From: Streptomyces sp. S465
GTDB lineage: Bacteria > Actinomycetota > Actinomycetes > Streptomycetales > Streptomycetaceae
Direction of reading: 5' to 3'
Assembly (NCBI RefSeq): GCF_026898115.1
Contig: NZ_CP114036.1
Span: 5,636,001-5,700,000 of the forward strand
DNA: 64,000 bases
Position numbers and translations under genes: made by a program. The notes under the pieces were generated by a model, which was given only the letters and a program-made list of their open reading frames with translations, made no database searches and was not told the origin of the DNA. Positions 7,950 through 15,307 of this stretch are shown piece after piece (position 1 is the first letter of the stretch; each line of letters opens with the position of its first letter).

Positions 7950-8812
7950 GATGTGGCTTCCTTTTTGCTCCGCAGTACGCGCCGGATCAGCCGTGCGCTT
8001 GCATCCGGTGCCAGTGCGGCAGATCGTAGCTGTTCGAAAGCGCGGGTGTAAGCCGCGAGATCCTCGGCGCCTTCGAGGATGGACGCGCCTCTGAGGTTAT
8101 CGATGGCGACGGCCTCAACGGTCGGCTGATCCTCGAAGCAGAACGAAGAAAAGGGGTACGTCATTCCGGCCTTCACCCCTGCTGACAGGGGCAGGACCTG
8201 AAGGGAAACGTTCTGCCGCTTCCCCACCTCGAGAAGGTGCTCCAGCTGTCCGAGGTAGATGTCGTCGGGGACCAGCGAGTTGATGACCACCGGCTCCCAG
8301 ATAACGGCCGCATACCTGGTCCCGCCTTCGCCGATCTTCGCTTGTCTCCCTTCGCGCACCTTCACCAACTGAGCCACGACATCGGGCGCCACATAGTCGG
8401 GTCCGGCCATGGTTACGCACTCCGCGTACCTCGCTGTTTGCAGGAGGCCCGGCACCAGTACCGTCTGCCATTCGCAAATGGCCGTGGCGTCGTCTTCAAG
8501 CGAAATGTGGTTTCGGTAACCCTCTGAAAGCTCCGGGAAGTTCAGCCACCATCCGCGATGGTTGCTGTTCTTGGCGAGCCACACGAGGTGGTCGCGCTCT
8601 TTCTCGTCGCTGACGCCGTACCGGTCGAGGAGCAGTAGAACCTCAGCAGGTTTGGCCGTGGTGATCCCGTCTTCCATGCGGCTGATCTTGGAGCGCGATC
8701 CGTAGATGAACTCCGCAGCCTGTGCCTGGTCGAAGCCAGCCTTGATCCTGTGGCGCTGCATCTTGCGGCCGAACCGCCTGCTACGCACAGTCGGCTTCCC
8801 ACCTGCGGGCAT
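7946..8812 (-). CDS. XRE-family helix-turn-helix regulator with DUF5753 (288 aa)
   Basis: The N-terminus carries a Cro/C1-type HTH (FGRKMQRHRIKAGFDQAQAAEFIYGSRSKIS in part, about residues 12-45). The rest is the DUF5753 domain, including WQTVLVPGLLQTARYAE and a C-terminal FEQLRSAAL. The start at 8812 is preceded by GAGGGAGA; the open frame continues to 8902 but lacks a site there. It forms a WhiJ-like pair with the DUF397 gene it overlaps. The gene faces away from the ATPase at 9001, so the three likely form one regulatory module with a shared 188-base promoter region. Its base composition is less G+C-rich than its neighbours, hinting at an acquired block. Confidence 0.9.
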   Translation of the reverse strand: MPAGGKPTVRSRRFGRKMQRHRIKAGFDQAQAAEFIYGSRSKISRMEDGITTAKPAEVLLLLDRYGVSDEKERDHLVWLAKNSNHRGWWLNFPELSEGYRNHISLEDDATAICEWQTVLVPGLLQTARYAECVTMAGPDYVAPDVVAQLVKVREGRQAKIGEGGTRYAAVIWEPVVINSLVPDDIYLGQLEHLLEVGKRQNVSLQVLPLSAGVKAGMTYPFSSFCFEDQPTVEAVAIDNLRGASILEGAEDLAAYTRAFEQLRSAALAPDASARLIRRVLRSKKEATS

Positions 8813-9000
8813 GTCGTTGTCTCCCTCTCTCAAGCCCAAGTCTGCCCCCAAGAACGAACGTCGGGTGACGATTCGCGTCGAGCGGTTCGTGCACATGTGC
8901 ACTCTAGGGGAGTTGCGTGAGTGAGAGTCGCCAGCCTAGCCTCTGTGCATGCGCCGCTACGGAGCGCAATCTTGACGCACAGTCAGGGGGTAGGTCTGCC

Positions 9001-9411
9001 ATGCCCAAGGCCGTTACGGACGACTCGCGACGGGACACCTTCCGGATCGCCAAGCACATAAGGAACGTGCCGGGAGCGCGGGCCCGGGTGGGCAAGAGCC
9101 TCGCGGACTGGGGCGTGAGCGGCGGCCTCGCCGACGACGTGATCCTGTCGGCGGGCGAACTGGTCTCGAACGCCATCAAGCACTGCCGCGTGACCTTCGC
9201 CCAGATCGAGATCAGCGTCTCGGTGCAGGGTCAGGACATCGTGCTCGAGGTGACGGACCCGGATGGTGACAGACTCCCCCGGCTCCGCGTCGTCGACATC
9301 GACGCGGAAGGCGGCCGCGGCCTCTACGTCATCGAGCAACTGGCGAACGCGTGGGGCCACACCCCCCGCCGGTGCGGCAAGTGCGTCTGGGCGCGGTTCC
9401 GCGGGCTGTAG
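9001..9411 (+). CDS. Anti-sigma-factor-type ATP-binding protein, HATPase_c (136 aa)
   Basis: A single histidine-kinase-like ATPase domain. The N-box helix ILSAGELVSNAIKHC, the G1 box VTDPDGD and the G2 box AEGGRGLYVIEQLANAWG are all present. There is no sensor or dimerisation region, as in RsbW-type and AbaA-linked proteins of Streptomyces. Many members of this group bind sigma factors or anti-anti-sigma factors; a few are orphan partners of XRE/DUF397 modules, as here. The ATG at 9001 was chosen for AGGGGGT 9 bases upstream; an upstream in-frame start at 8917 lacks one. Confidence 0.88.
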   Translation: MPKAVTDDSRRDTFRIAKHIRNVPGARARVGKSLADWGVSGGLADDVILSAGELVSNAIKHCRVTFAQIEISVSVQGQDIVLEVTDPDGDRLPRLRVVDIDAEGGRGLYVIEQLANAWGHTPRRCGKCVWARFRGL

Positions 9412-9565
9412 CGGTCTGGCGAACGTCTCCCGAAGTCGTATGGCGGACGGTCCCAGACTCCGGCCATACAGCCTTTCGGTGGAGCGAGCCGCAAACACGT
9501 GTCACGCGGCACGGGAGCCTGCCATCATCCAGCGCAGACCTCATGTCCCAGCCGGAATCGAGCAC

Positions 9566-10420
9566 ATGACGACTATCACAGTGATCACCGAACACCCTGC
9601 CTGGCACGAGGCGCCCGGAGGCGCCGCACTGCGCGTCGTTCAACACCAGGAGGGCAGGTGGCTGGTCCACTGGCAGGAGGGCGTCGGCCTGACCCTTCGC
9701 CGCACCGACGTGGCGGATCCGGAGGCAAAGGCGGAGGCGCCGCCAATCGCCCGCACGGCCGCAGCCGGTCTGCCTCCTCACCCCGAGGCCGTCGTCCTGG
9801 TCGATGAACTGGCGCGTCTGGGCACGGTGACACGGCTGACCAATCCGTCTCTGTGGGACGCGATTACGACGGCTATCCTCCGCCAAGTCGTGCGGGCCCA
9901 GCAGGCGCGGTCGGTGTACCGGCGCTGGTGCGCGGCATATGGCAGCACCATGGAGACATCCGCCGGGACTGTGGCCCTGACGCCCGGTCCGGATGTAGTT
10001 CTCGGTCTGGACGACGAGCAGTTCGCTGCGGCCGGCGTCTTGTTCCACCGCACTGCCCTGCGGGCCGCTGCTCGTGCCTACCTCAAGCATGGCGAGACCT
10101 GGCGTCGGCTTGACCCCGATGATCTGGTCAAAGCGCTTGACGAGGTACCCCGTATTGGCCCGTGGACCGCTTCGGCGGCGGCAGCTGACTACACGGGTGA
10201 CCACGCCGTCTATCCGTACAGCGACCTTGCCGTGCGCACCTGGGCGCGCCGCGCCGCGCCTGGCCTTGACTGGCCAGGCTCAGAGCGTGAGTTCGGTGCC
10301 CTGTGGCGCCGCTGGGCGCCCAACCGCGCGGAGCTCCACACCCTGACCCTCTTCACACTCGCTTGGGGGAGCCATGCCCGCATTACCCGGCAACCCGGAG
10401 GCAGCACGCACCGCACCTGA
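9566..10420 (+). CDS. HhH-GPD-superfamily (AlkA-like) DNA glycosylase (284 aa)
   Basis: The C-terminal two thirds has the helix-hairpin-helix-GPD fold of base-excision glycosylases. NPSLWDAITTAILRQVV near residues 93-109 matches the AlkA-type helix. The hairpin is DEVPRIGPWTASAAA (192-206). The catalytic aspartate lies in YPYSDLAVRTW (D220). There is no Fe-S cluster cysteine set, so it is AlkA-like rather than Nth/MutY-like. Such enzymes flip out and excise alkylated or modified bases. The N-terminal 90 residues are not recognised. The frame overlaps the radical SAM gene downstream by 47 bases, which implies coupled expression. The start at 9566 fits the first plausible protein residues; a clear ribosome site is not seen, so it may be a little off. 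Confidence 0.8.
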   Translation: MTTITVITEHPAWHEAPGGAALRVVQHQEGRWLVHWQEGVGLTLRRTDVADPEAKAEAPPIARTAAAGLPPHPEAVVLVDELARLGTVTRLTNPSLWDAITTAILRQVVRAQQARSVYRRWCAAYGSTMETSAGTVALTPGPDVVLGLDDEQFAAAGVLFHRTALRAAARAYLKHGETWRRLDPDDLVKALDEVPRIGPWTASAAAADYTGDHAVYPYSDLAVRTWARRAAPGLDWPGSEREFGALWRRWAPNRAELHTLTLFTLAWGSHARITRQPGGSTHRT

Positions 10421-11879
10421 CCTCATCGCCGGAGCTGATCCGACCCGCGCGCTCGACGCGGTGTTCGTCAACGCGCCGCTGCGCGACTACGCCATGCGGC
10501 CGCGGGTGAACAACTACACCTTGCCGGTTCTCGGCCTGGGCTACATCGCCACGTACGCCCGTGAGGTCGGCGGCTTCAACGTCGGAGTACTGGACGGCGA
10601 GGCGCACGGTCTCGGCGTCGAGGAGACCGCCCGGATCGTCAACGCGGCCGGCCCGCGGTGGGTCGGAATGAATCTGCTGGCGCCCACCTATGAGATGTCG
10701 GCACGGATCGCCGCCGCCCTGGATCCCGGCATCGCCCTGATGGTGGGCGGACACCACGCGCGGGCCATGCCCGGACGCATCCTCGATGACCCCCGCATGA
10801 GCCGTCTGTGGGCCCTGGTCATCGGCGAAGGTGAGACCCGCGTCGCCGCCCTGCTGGGCGACCATCGACGTCGCGCCGAACTCCCGGGCGTCATGTGGCG
10901 AGATCCGCTGCTCAGCACCCACGCCACCGGTTTGTGCCCGCCGGGGCAAGTCGCGCGGTGGCTGTCTCCCGATATCGACGGCTTACCGGTGGTCGACCGC
11001 GTCTTTCTGACTCAGGACCCGTACATGGCCAACGACGGCCTGTGCGAGGCGAACATGGTCGGGAGCCGGGGATGCCCTTACGACTGCGGCTTCTGCGGGG
11101 CAGCCGTTTCCGCCAACCCGGAGGTGAAGATTCGTTCACGAGCGCCGGAGGGCATCGTCGCCGAGCTACAGGCCTTGCACGCAGCCTACGGAGTAAGCGC
11201 GTTCCGGTTCGTCGATGACCTGTTCCTCGGTGCTGCTCGGGTCATCCGGCCACAGATGGCCGCTTTTGCCCGCCACGGCGTCGGTGACCGTTTCGTATGG
11301 GATGCCACGGGGCGGATCAATGTCCTGCACCGCGCCGACGACGACATGCTCGACACCCTCAAGCGCTGCGGGCTCCGAGAAGTCGCACTCGGCATCGAGT
11401 CCGGCAGTGACCGCGTCCTCATGGCCATGGACAAACGCATCACAGCGACGATGACCGAAGACGTCACCCGTCGGCTTCTCGCGCGAGGTATCCATGTAAA
11501 GGGTTACTTCATCTTCGGCTACCCCGGAGAGGAACGCGACGACCTCCGAGCGACGATGCGGCACATCCGCAACTTATGGAAGCTTGCCGACCGACAGCCC
11601 GGCAACTTCCGGGCCTCCGCGTTCGAGTTTCGCCCCTACCCAGGTACACCGATCTGGGCGGCGCTCGTCGCCTCCGGTCACGACCCGGACAAGCTGCTCG
11701 CCTACTCCGACGTTGACCTGACCCGTGACGGCATCGACGAGGGCATGCTCGCGCGTGACGAGTTCAACTTCTCCGTCGGCATCCAGTTCGGAGCCGTCCC
11801 GCTTGCGGAGCTGCGCACCGCGCTCGCCGAGGTCACTCGCGAGCAGCACGCCCGCACAACGAACGGAGCCGCGGCGTGA
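10374..11879 (+). CDS. B12-binding-type radical SAM enzyme (501 aa)
   Basis: The N-terminal half (about residues 25-190) has the layout of a B12-binding domain: VFVNAPLRDY, VLGLGYIATYARE, GMNLLAPTY, MVGGHHA. The radical SAM cluster motif is CPYDCGFC with cysteines at 234, 238 and 241. It is followed by LREVALGIESGSDRVL and GIHVKGYFIFGYPGE, the later barrel strands. Class B relatives methylate unactivated carbon or rearrange carbon skeletons. The ATG follows GGGGGAG and lies inside the preceding gene. The coding sequence contains two TTA codons (10983-10985 and 11574-11576), so translation may depend on the bldA tRNA and be restricted to late growth. Its stop overlaps the next start by four bases. 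The substrate is unknown; the neighbours argue for a nucleotide or nucleic acid. Confidence 0.85.
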   Translation: MPALPGNPEAARTAPDLIAGADPTRALDAVFVNAPLRDYAMRPRVNNYTLPVLGLGYIATYAREVGGFNVGVLDGEAHGLGVEETARIVNAAGPRWVGMNLLAPTYEMSARIAAALDPGIALMVGGHHARAMPGRILDDPRMSRLWALVIGEGETRVAALLGDHRRRAELPGVMWRDPLLSTHATGLCPPGQVARWLSPDIDGLPVVDRVFLTQDPYMANDGLCEANMVGSRGCPYDCGFCGAAVSANPEVKIRSRAPEGIVAELQALHAAYGVSAFRFVDDLFLGAARVIRPQMAAFARHGVGDRFVWDATGRINVLHRADDDMLDTLKRCGLREVALGIESGSDRVLMAMDKRITATMTEDVTRRLLARGIHVKGYFIFGYPGEERDDLRATMRHIRNLWKLADRQPGNFRASAFEFRPYPGTPIWAALVASGHDPDKLLAYSDVDLTRDGIDEGMLARDEFNFSVGIQFGAVPLAELRTALAEVTREQHARTTNGAAA

Positions 11880-12511
11880 TCCCGAAGCGAGGCACCTTTG
11901 TCACCCTCGACGGACCCGGCGCCGTCGGGAAGTCGACCACGCTCGGCGTTCTCGCCGACCGGATGCGCGTCCGAGGGACGGATGTCCTGGCCACGGCGGA
12001 ACCCTCCACCAGCCCGCTGGGAGCTTTCACCCGCGCTCACGCCAACGAGCTTGGCGGCCGGGCCCTCGCATGCCTCGTCGCCGCCAACCGCTGGGAGCAC
12101 ATCGACGCCGAGATCCAGCCGTCTCTGGACGCCGGCAAGACCGTGCTCTGTGACCGCTACCTCGCTTCCACCCTTGTTCTGCAGCGCCTCGACGGGGTGC
12201 CGGAGCCGTATCTGCTCGCGGTGAATACCGGCGTCCTTCTGCCTGACCTGGCCGTCATCCTCACGGCCGAGCCGAGTGTCATCACCAGTCGTTTGGCCGC
12301 CCGCGGAGCCCGGCACCGCTTCCACGCGCCCACTCGCGAGGTGCAGTTGTACGCCGAAGCGGCCGAGACCCTACGCGGCATGGGCGTCCACGTGCTGGAA
12401 GTGGACACCACCCACCTGCAACCCCCGGCGGTGGCCGACCGGATCACCCACGCTCTCCCTCATCACACCGGTAGCCTCACACTCCACCCCATACCCGACG
12501 ATCCCTGGTGA
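11876..12511 (+). CDS. Thymidylate-kinase-like nucleoside monophosphate kinase (211 aa)
   Basis: A dTMP-kinase-family protein. TFVTLDGPGAVGKST (7-21) contains the P-loop and CDRYLASTLVLQRLDGV the DRY motif of the substrate site. ARGARHRFH stands where the lid arginines lie. It is shorter and more divergent than a housekeeping Tmk, so a dedicated substrate is likely. The start is GTG at 11876 in a GTGA overlap with the radical SAM stop, and the Nudix gene follows after 4 bases. In this setting it probably phosphorylates a modified or unusual nucleotide made or recycled by the cassette; that is inference from context. Confidence 0.82.
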   Translation: MIPKRGTFVTLDGPGAVGKSTTLGVLADRMRVRGTDVLATAEPSTSPLGAFTRAHANELGGRALACLVAANRWEHIDAEIQPSLDAGKTVLCDRYLASTLVLQRLDGVPEPYLLAVNTGVLLPDLAVILTAEPSVITSRLAARGARHRFHAPTREVQLYAEAAETLRGMGVHVLEVDTTHLQPPAVADRITHALPHHTGSLTLHPIPDDPW

Positions 12512-12515
12512 CCCG

Positions 12516-12950
12516 ATGAACCCAGCGGCCCCTGTCATCGACACACATGTCATCCTGCGTGCCGGCGAGAAAATCCTTCTGTCTCAGCGCGGCGGCCCCT
12601 ATGGATACGGCCGATGGCATGCTCCCTCCGGAAAGCTCGAACATGGCGAGAGTGTGAGGGAGGGGGCCGCCCGGGAGATGCTGGAGGAAACCGGCGTGAC
12701 GGTTGACCCGGATCACCTGCGTCTGGTGCACACGGTGCACCACAGGCAGTCGGAAGAGGTGACCCGGCTGGGACTGTTTTTCGAGGCGACGCAGTGGATG
12801 GGTGAGCCGGAGAACCGGGAACCGGCGAAGTGCCTCGCGCTGCGGTGGTTCCCGGTGCACGACCTGCCCGAGGACATCATCGAGTACCCGGCCGCCGGAC
12901 TGCACGGCTACCTGGAAGGCGCGACGAGCTTCACCGAGCACGGCTGGTAG
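12516..12950 (+). CDS. Nudix hydrolase (144 aa)
   Basis: The complete Nudix box runs from G39 through REMLEETG (residues 53-60), in the pattern G-x5-E-x7-REuxEExG. It is preceded by LSQRGGPYGYGRWHAPSG, which is common in MutT/dCTPase-like members that act on non-standard dNTPs. The ATG at 12516 lies 4 bases after the kinase stop, so translation is coupled. It is the last gene of the four-gene cassette; an intergenic stretch of 115 bases follows before converging genes. Confidence 0.9.
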   Translation: MNPAAPVIDTHVILRAGEKILLSQRGGPYGYGRWHAPSGKLEHGESVREGAAREMLEETGVTVDPDHLRLVHTVHHRQSEEVTRLGLFFEATQWMGEPENREPAKCLALRWFPVHDLPEDIIEYPAAGLHGYLEGATSFTEHGW

Positions 12951-13065
12951 GCGCGCTCCCGGGCCACCGTTCGCGCTCGAAGCCGGTACAGGTTGAGACC
13001 GCAAACCGCCCATGGCCCGGTTCCGTGTCGAGGGGCGGGTGGGCGGTTTCGTGGTCGGCGGTGCG

Positions 13066-13794
13066 TTACGCGAGCCAGTCGGCGTAGCGGGTGGGGGCGA
13101 GGTGGGCGCCCGTGTCGGTGAGGACGCCGCCCTTGACGGCGGCGAACATGCCGGCGGTGGGGTCGGTGACGACGGTGCGGTTGTCGCCCTTGTGGGACAG
13201 GGTGATCCGACCCAGCTCGTCCAGGGTGAAGACCTCGGGTCCCGCGATGTTGCGGATGCCCCTCAGTGGGGCGCCCGCGGCGACGTCGGCCACCGCGGCG
13301 GCCACGTCCTTGGCGGCGATCGGCTGGATCGGTGTGGCGGGCAGCCGGACGGTGTCGCCGTCGGAGGTCCAGGACAGGACGGCGTCCATGAACTCCATGA
13401 ACTGCGTCGCCCGGACGATCGAGTAGGGGATCGGACCGGCCGCGAGGATCTCCTCCTGGAGCGCCTTGGCCCGGTAGTAGTCCAGCTCCGGCACCTGGTC
13501 CACGCCGACGATGGAGAGGATGACGAAGTGGCCGACGCCGCCCTTCTGAGCCGCGGCCAGAAGGTTGTCCATCGAGGTCCGGAAGAAGGCCAGGGAGGCT
13601 TCGTCGAAGGTCGGGGAGTTCGTCAGGTTGACGACGACGTCGGCGCCCGCCACCGCCTCCGCCACGCCCTGGCCGCTGATGACGTCGACTCCGGTGGACT
13701 GCGAGTGCGGGACCGCCTCGTGCCCGGCGGCGTTCAGATTCTTGACGACCTGCGACCCGATCAGCCCGGTGCCGCCGATGACCGCGAACTTCAT
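13066..13794 (-). CDS. NmrA-like NAD(P)-binding oxidoreductase (242 aa)
   Basis: An atypical SDR of the NmrA type. It opens with FAVIGGTGLIGSQVVKNL, the GxxGxxG dinucleotide-binding loop, and carries ADVVVNLTNSP and HFVILSIVGVDQVPELDYYRAK, with a Tyr-x3-Lys-like YYRAK. Relatives bind NADP(H) and either sense redox state or reduce small quinone-like compounds. It lies 135 bases downstream of the nitroreductase on the same strand. The pair resembles redox-stress gene sets under MarR control. It is complete and probably cytoplasmic. Confidence 0.85.
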   Translation of the reverse strand: MKFAVIGGTGLIGSQVVKNLNAAGHEAVPHSQSTGVDVISGQGVAEAVAGADVVVNLTNSPTFDEASLAFFRTSMDNLLAAAQKGGVGHFVILSIVGVDQVPELDYYRAKALQEEILAAGPIPYSIVRATQFMEFMDAVLSWTSDGDTVRLPATPIQPIAAKDVAAAVADVAAGAPLRGIRNIAGPEVFTLDELGRITLSHKGDNRTVVTDPTAGMFAAVKGGVLTDTGAHLAPTRYADWLA

Positions 13795-13929
13795 GACATC
13801 CCTTTCGTCGGGGTTGGACTCATGAAGTATGTCCGTAATGCGGTATATGAACCGCCGGCTGAGTGGGCCGTGCGCGGCGGACGCGGCTTGGCGCGAGGGG
13901 ATCGGCCGCGGGTGATCGGGGGGCGGGCG

Positions 13930-14595
13930 CTAGCTGTCGACGAACGTGACCGTCTCGTCGAGCGGCGCCCGGCCGGTGCGGGCGTCCTTCACCGTGGCGT
14001 CCTCGAATCCGATCGACATACCGCAGAAGAGGATCAGGTCGTCCGGCGGTGACAGGACCTCCGCGACGGTCGTCCGATACACCGACCATGCCATCTGTGC
14101 GCAGCTGTGCAGTCCTTCGGCGCGGAGCAGCAGCATGACGGTCTGTAGATACATGCCGACGTCGGCCCATTGGGGTGAGCCCATGTCGCGGTGGATGTAG
14201 CAGAACAGGGCGGCGGGCGCGCCGAAGCAGTCCCAGTTCGCGGCGGTGGCCCTCTGGCGTGCCTCCCAGTCCTCACGCGCGATGCCGAGGGCTCCGTAGC
14301 GCTGATCGCCGAAGGCGGAGCGGCGCTCGCGGTACGGGGACTTCAGCACGGGCGGGTACATCTCGTACTCCCGCTCGTCCCAGGGGTCGCCCGCGGTCAC
14401 GCGCTCACCGGCGCGCTTCTTGAGTTCGGCCAGTGGCTCACCGGTCAGCACGTAGGTGTGCCACGGCTGGAGGTTCGATCCGGACGGCGACCACGCCGCG
14501 GCGGACAGGACGCGCTCCAGTACCTGCCTCGGGACGGGATGGTCCGTAAATCCGCGCACCGCTCGTCGGCTCGTGACCGCCTCGTAGACGTCCAT
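13930..14595 (-). CDS. Nitroreductase-family FMN oxidoreductase (221 aa)
   Basis: The protein begins MDVYEAVTSRRAVRGFTDHPVP and contains WSPSGSNLQPWHTYVLTG, the FMN-phosphate-binding and active-site stretch, plus DVGMYLQTVMLLLRAEGL in the dimer helix. This places it in the nitroreductase family, which uses NAD(P)H to reduce nitro compounds, quinones or enones. The ATG at 14595 gives the usual family N-terminus; the frame is open to 14679 but would then run through the operator region. A perfect 10-bp inverted repeat lies 67 bases upstream (14662-14682), in the gap before the MarR gene, and probably controls this gene. Confidence 0.88.
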   Translation of the reverse strand: MDVYEAVTSRRAVRGFTDHPVPRQVLERVLSAAAWSPSGSNLQPWHTYVLTGEPLAELKKRAGERVTAGDPWDEREYEMYPPVLKSPYRERRSAFGDQRYGALGIAREDWEARQRATAANWDCFGAPAALFCYIHRDMGSPQWADVGMYLQTVMLLLRAEGLHSCAQMAWSVYRTTVAEVLSPPDDLILFCGMSIGFEDATVKDARTGRAPLDETVTFVDS

Positions 14596-14661
14596 GTCCG
14601 CCTGCCTCTCCATCCGCTTTCGCGTTATCCGTCCAATCCGTTCGTGCGCCTTTCTTTGTTG

Positions 14662-14682
14662 CGAGTGATACAGTATCACTCG
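14662..14682. promoter_or_regulatory. Perfect palindromic operator, probable MarR site
   Basis: The halves CGAGTGATAC and GTATCACTCG are exact reverse complements with a single A between them. The site sits between the MarR gene and the nitroreductase it precedes. A half-site CGTTTGATAC (8 of 10 matches) occurs at 15287-15296, upstream of the MarR gene itself, which suggests autoregulation. Confidence 0.75.
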
Positions 14683-14761
14683 ATACTACTTTTCGCGACA
14701 CGTGGGCCGCGAGCAGGGCGAGGCGGGGAGAGGTGCGGCCGTGCGGATGCCGCGGGCGTGC

Positions 14762-15247
14762 TTACGCCTCGCTGTCCGAGGGGTGCGCCACTCGGGTCAG
14801 CAGATCCGTCAGCTGCTCGGGCTCGCCGGGTCCCAGGCCGGCGACCAGGCGCTCGGCCAGCGGCTCCGCCGCCGCGTGGGCCGCGTCGAACAGCTCTAGC
14901 CCCTGTGGCGTGATCTCCACCGCCCGCGCCCGGCGGTCCCCCGGAACGGCCTTGCGCACGGCCAGCCCCTTGCGCTCCAGGTCGTCCACGACGCGCATGA
15001 TGCCCGCCTTGTCCGACCCGGTCGCCGTCGCCAAGTCCCGCTGCACCGTGGGTCCGTGGTTGACCAGCTCGATCAGCACGGCGAAATGCCGCAGCTCGAC
15101 GCCGAGCGGCCGGAGCGCCTCCGTCAGTATCGCGGCCGCGCGCCAGTGCGCCCGGCGCAGCAGCAGGCCGAGGGCGAAGGGCGACGCGTCCCCGGGGCGG
15201 TCGGTCGCGCGCGGGGTGGTGGTGCGGTGCGGGAGCTCGGCGGCCAT
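14762..15247 (-). CDS. MarR-family transcriptional regulator (161 aa)
   Basis: A winged-helix MarR protein. The DNA-recognition region includes VQRDLATATGSDKAGIMRVVDDLERKG in part (residues 68-95) and the wing is AVPGDRRARAVEITPQG. MarR dimers usually repress redox or drug-resistance genes and release DNA on binding a small phenolic or oxidant. It lies upstream of the nitroreductase and NmrA-like genes on the same strand, with a perfect operator in between, so it is the likely regulator of both and perhaps of itself. Confidence 0.9.
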   Translation of the reverse strand: MAAELPHRTTTPRATDRPGDASPFALGLLLRRAHWRAAAILTEALRPLGVELRHFAVLIELVNHGPTVQRDLATATGSDKAGIMRVVDDLERKGLAVRKAVPGDRRARAVEITPQGLELFDAAHAAAEPLAERLVAGLGPGEPEQLTDLLTRVAHPSDSEA

Positions 15248-15307
15248 GGGGTCACATTACAGCCACCCGTTCACTCGATATGGTCGCGTTTGATACTAAA
15301 ACTGGTG

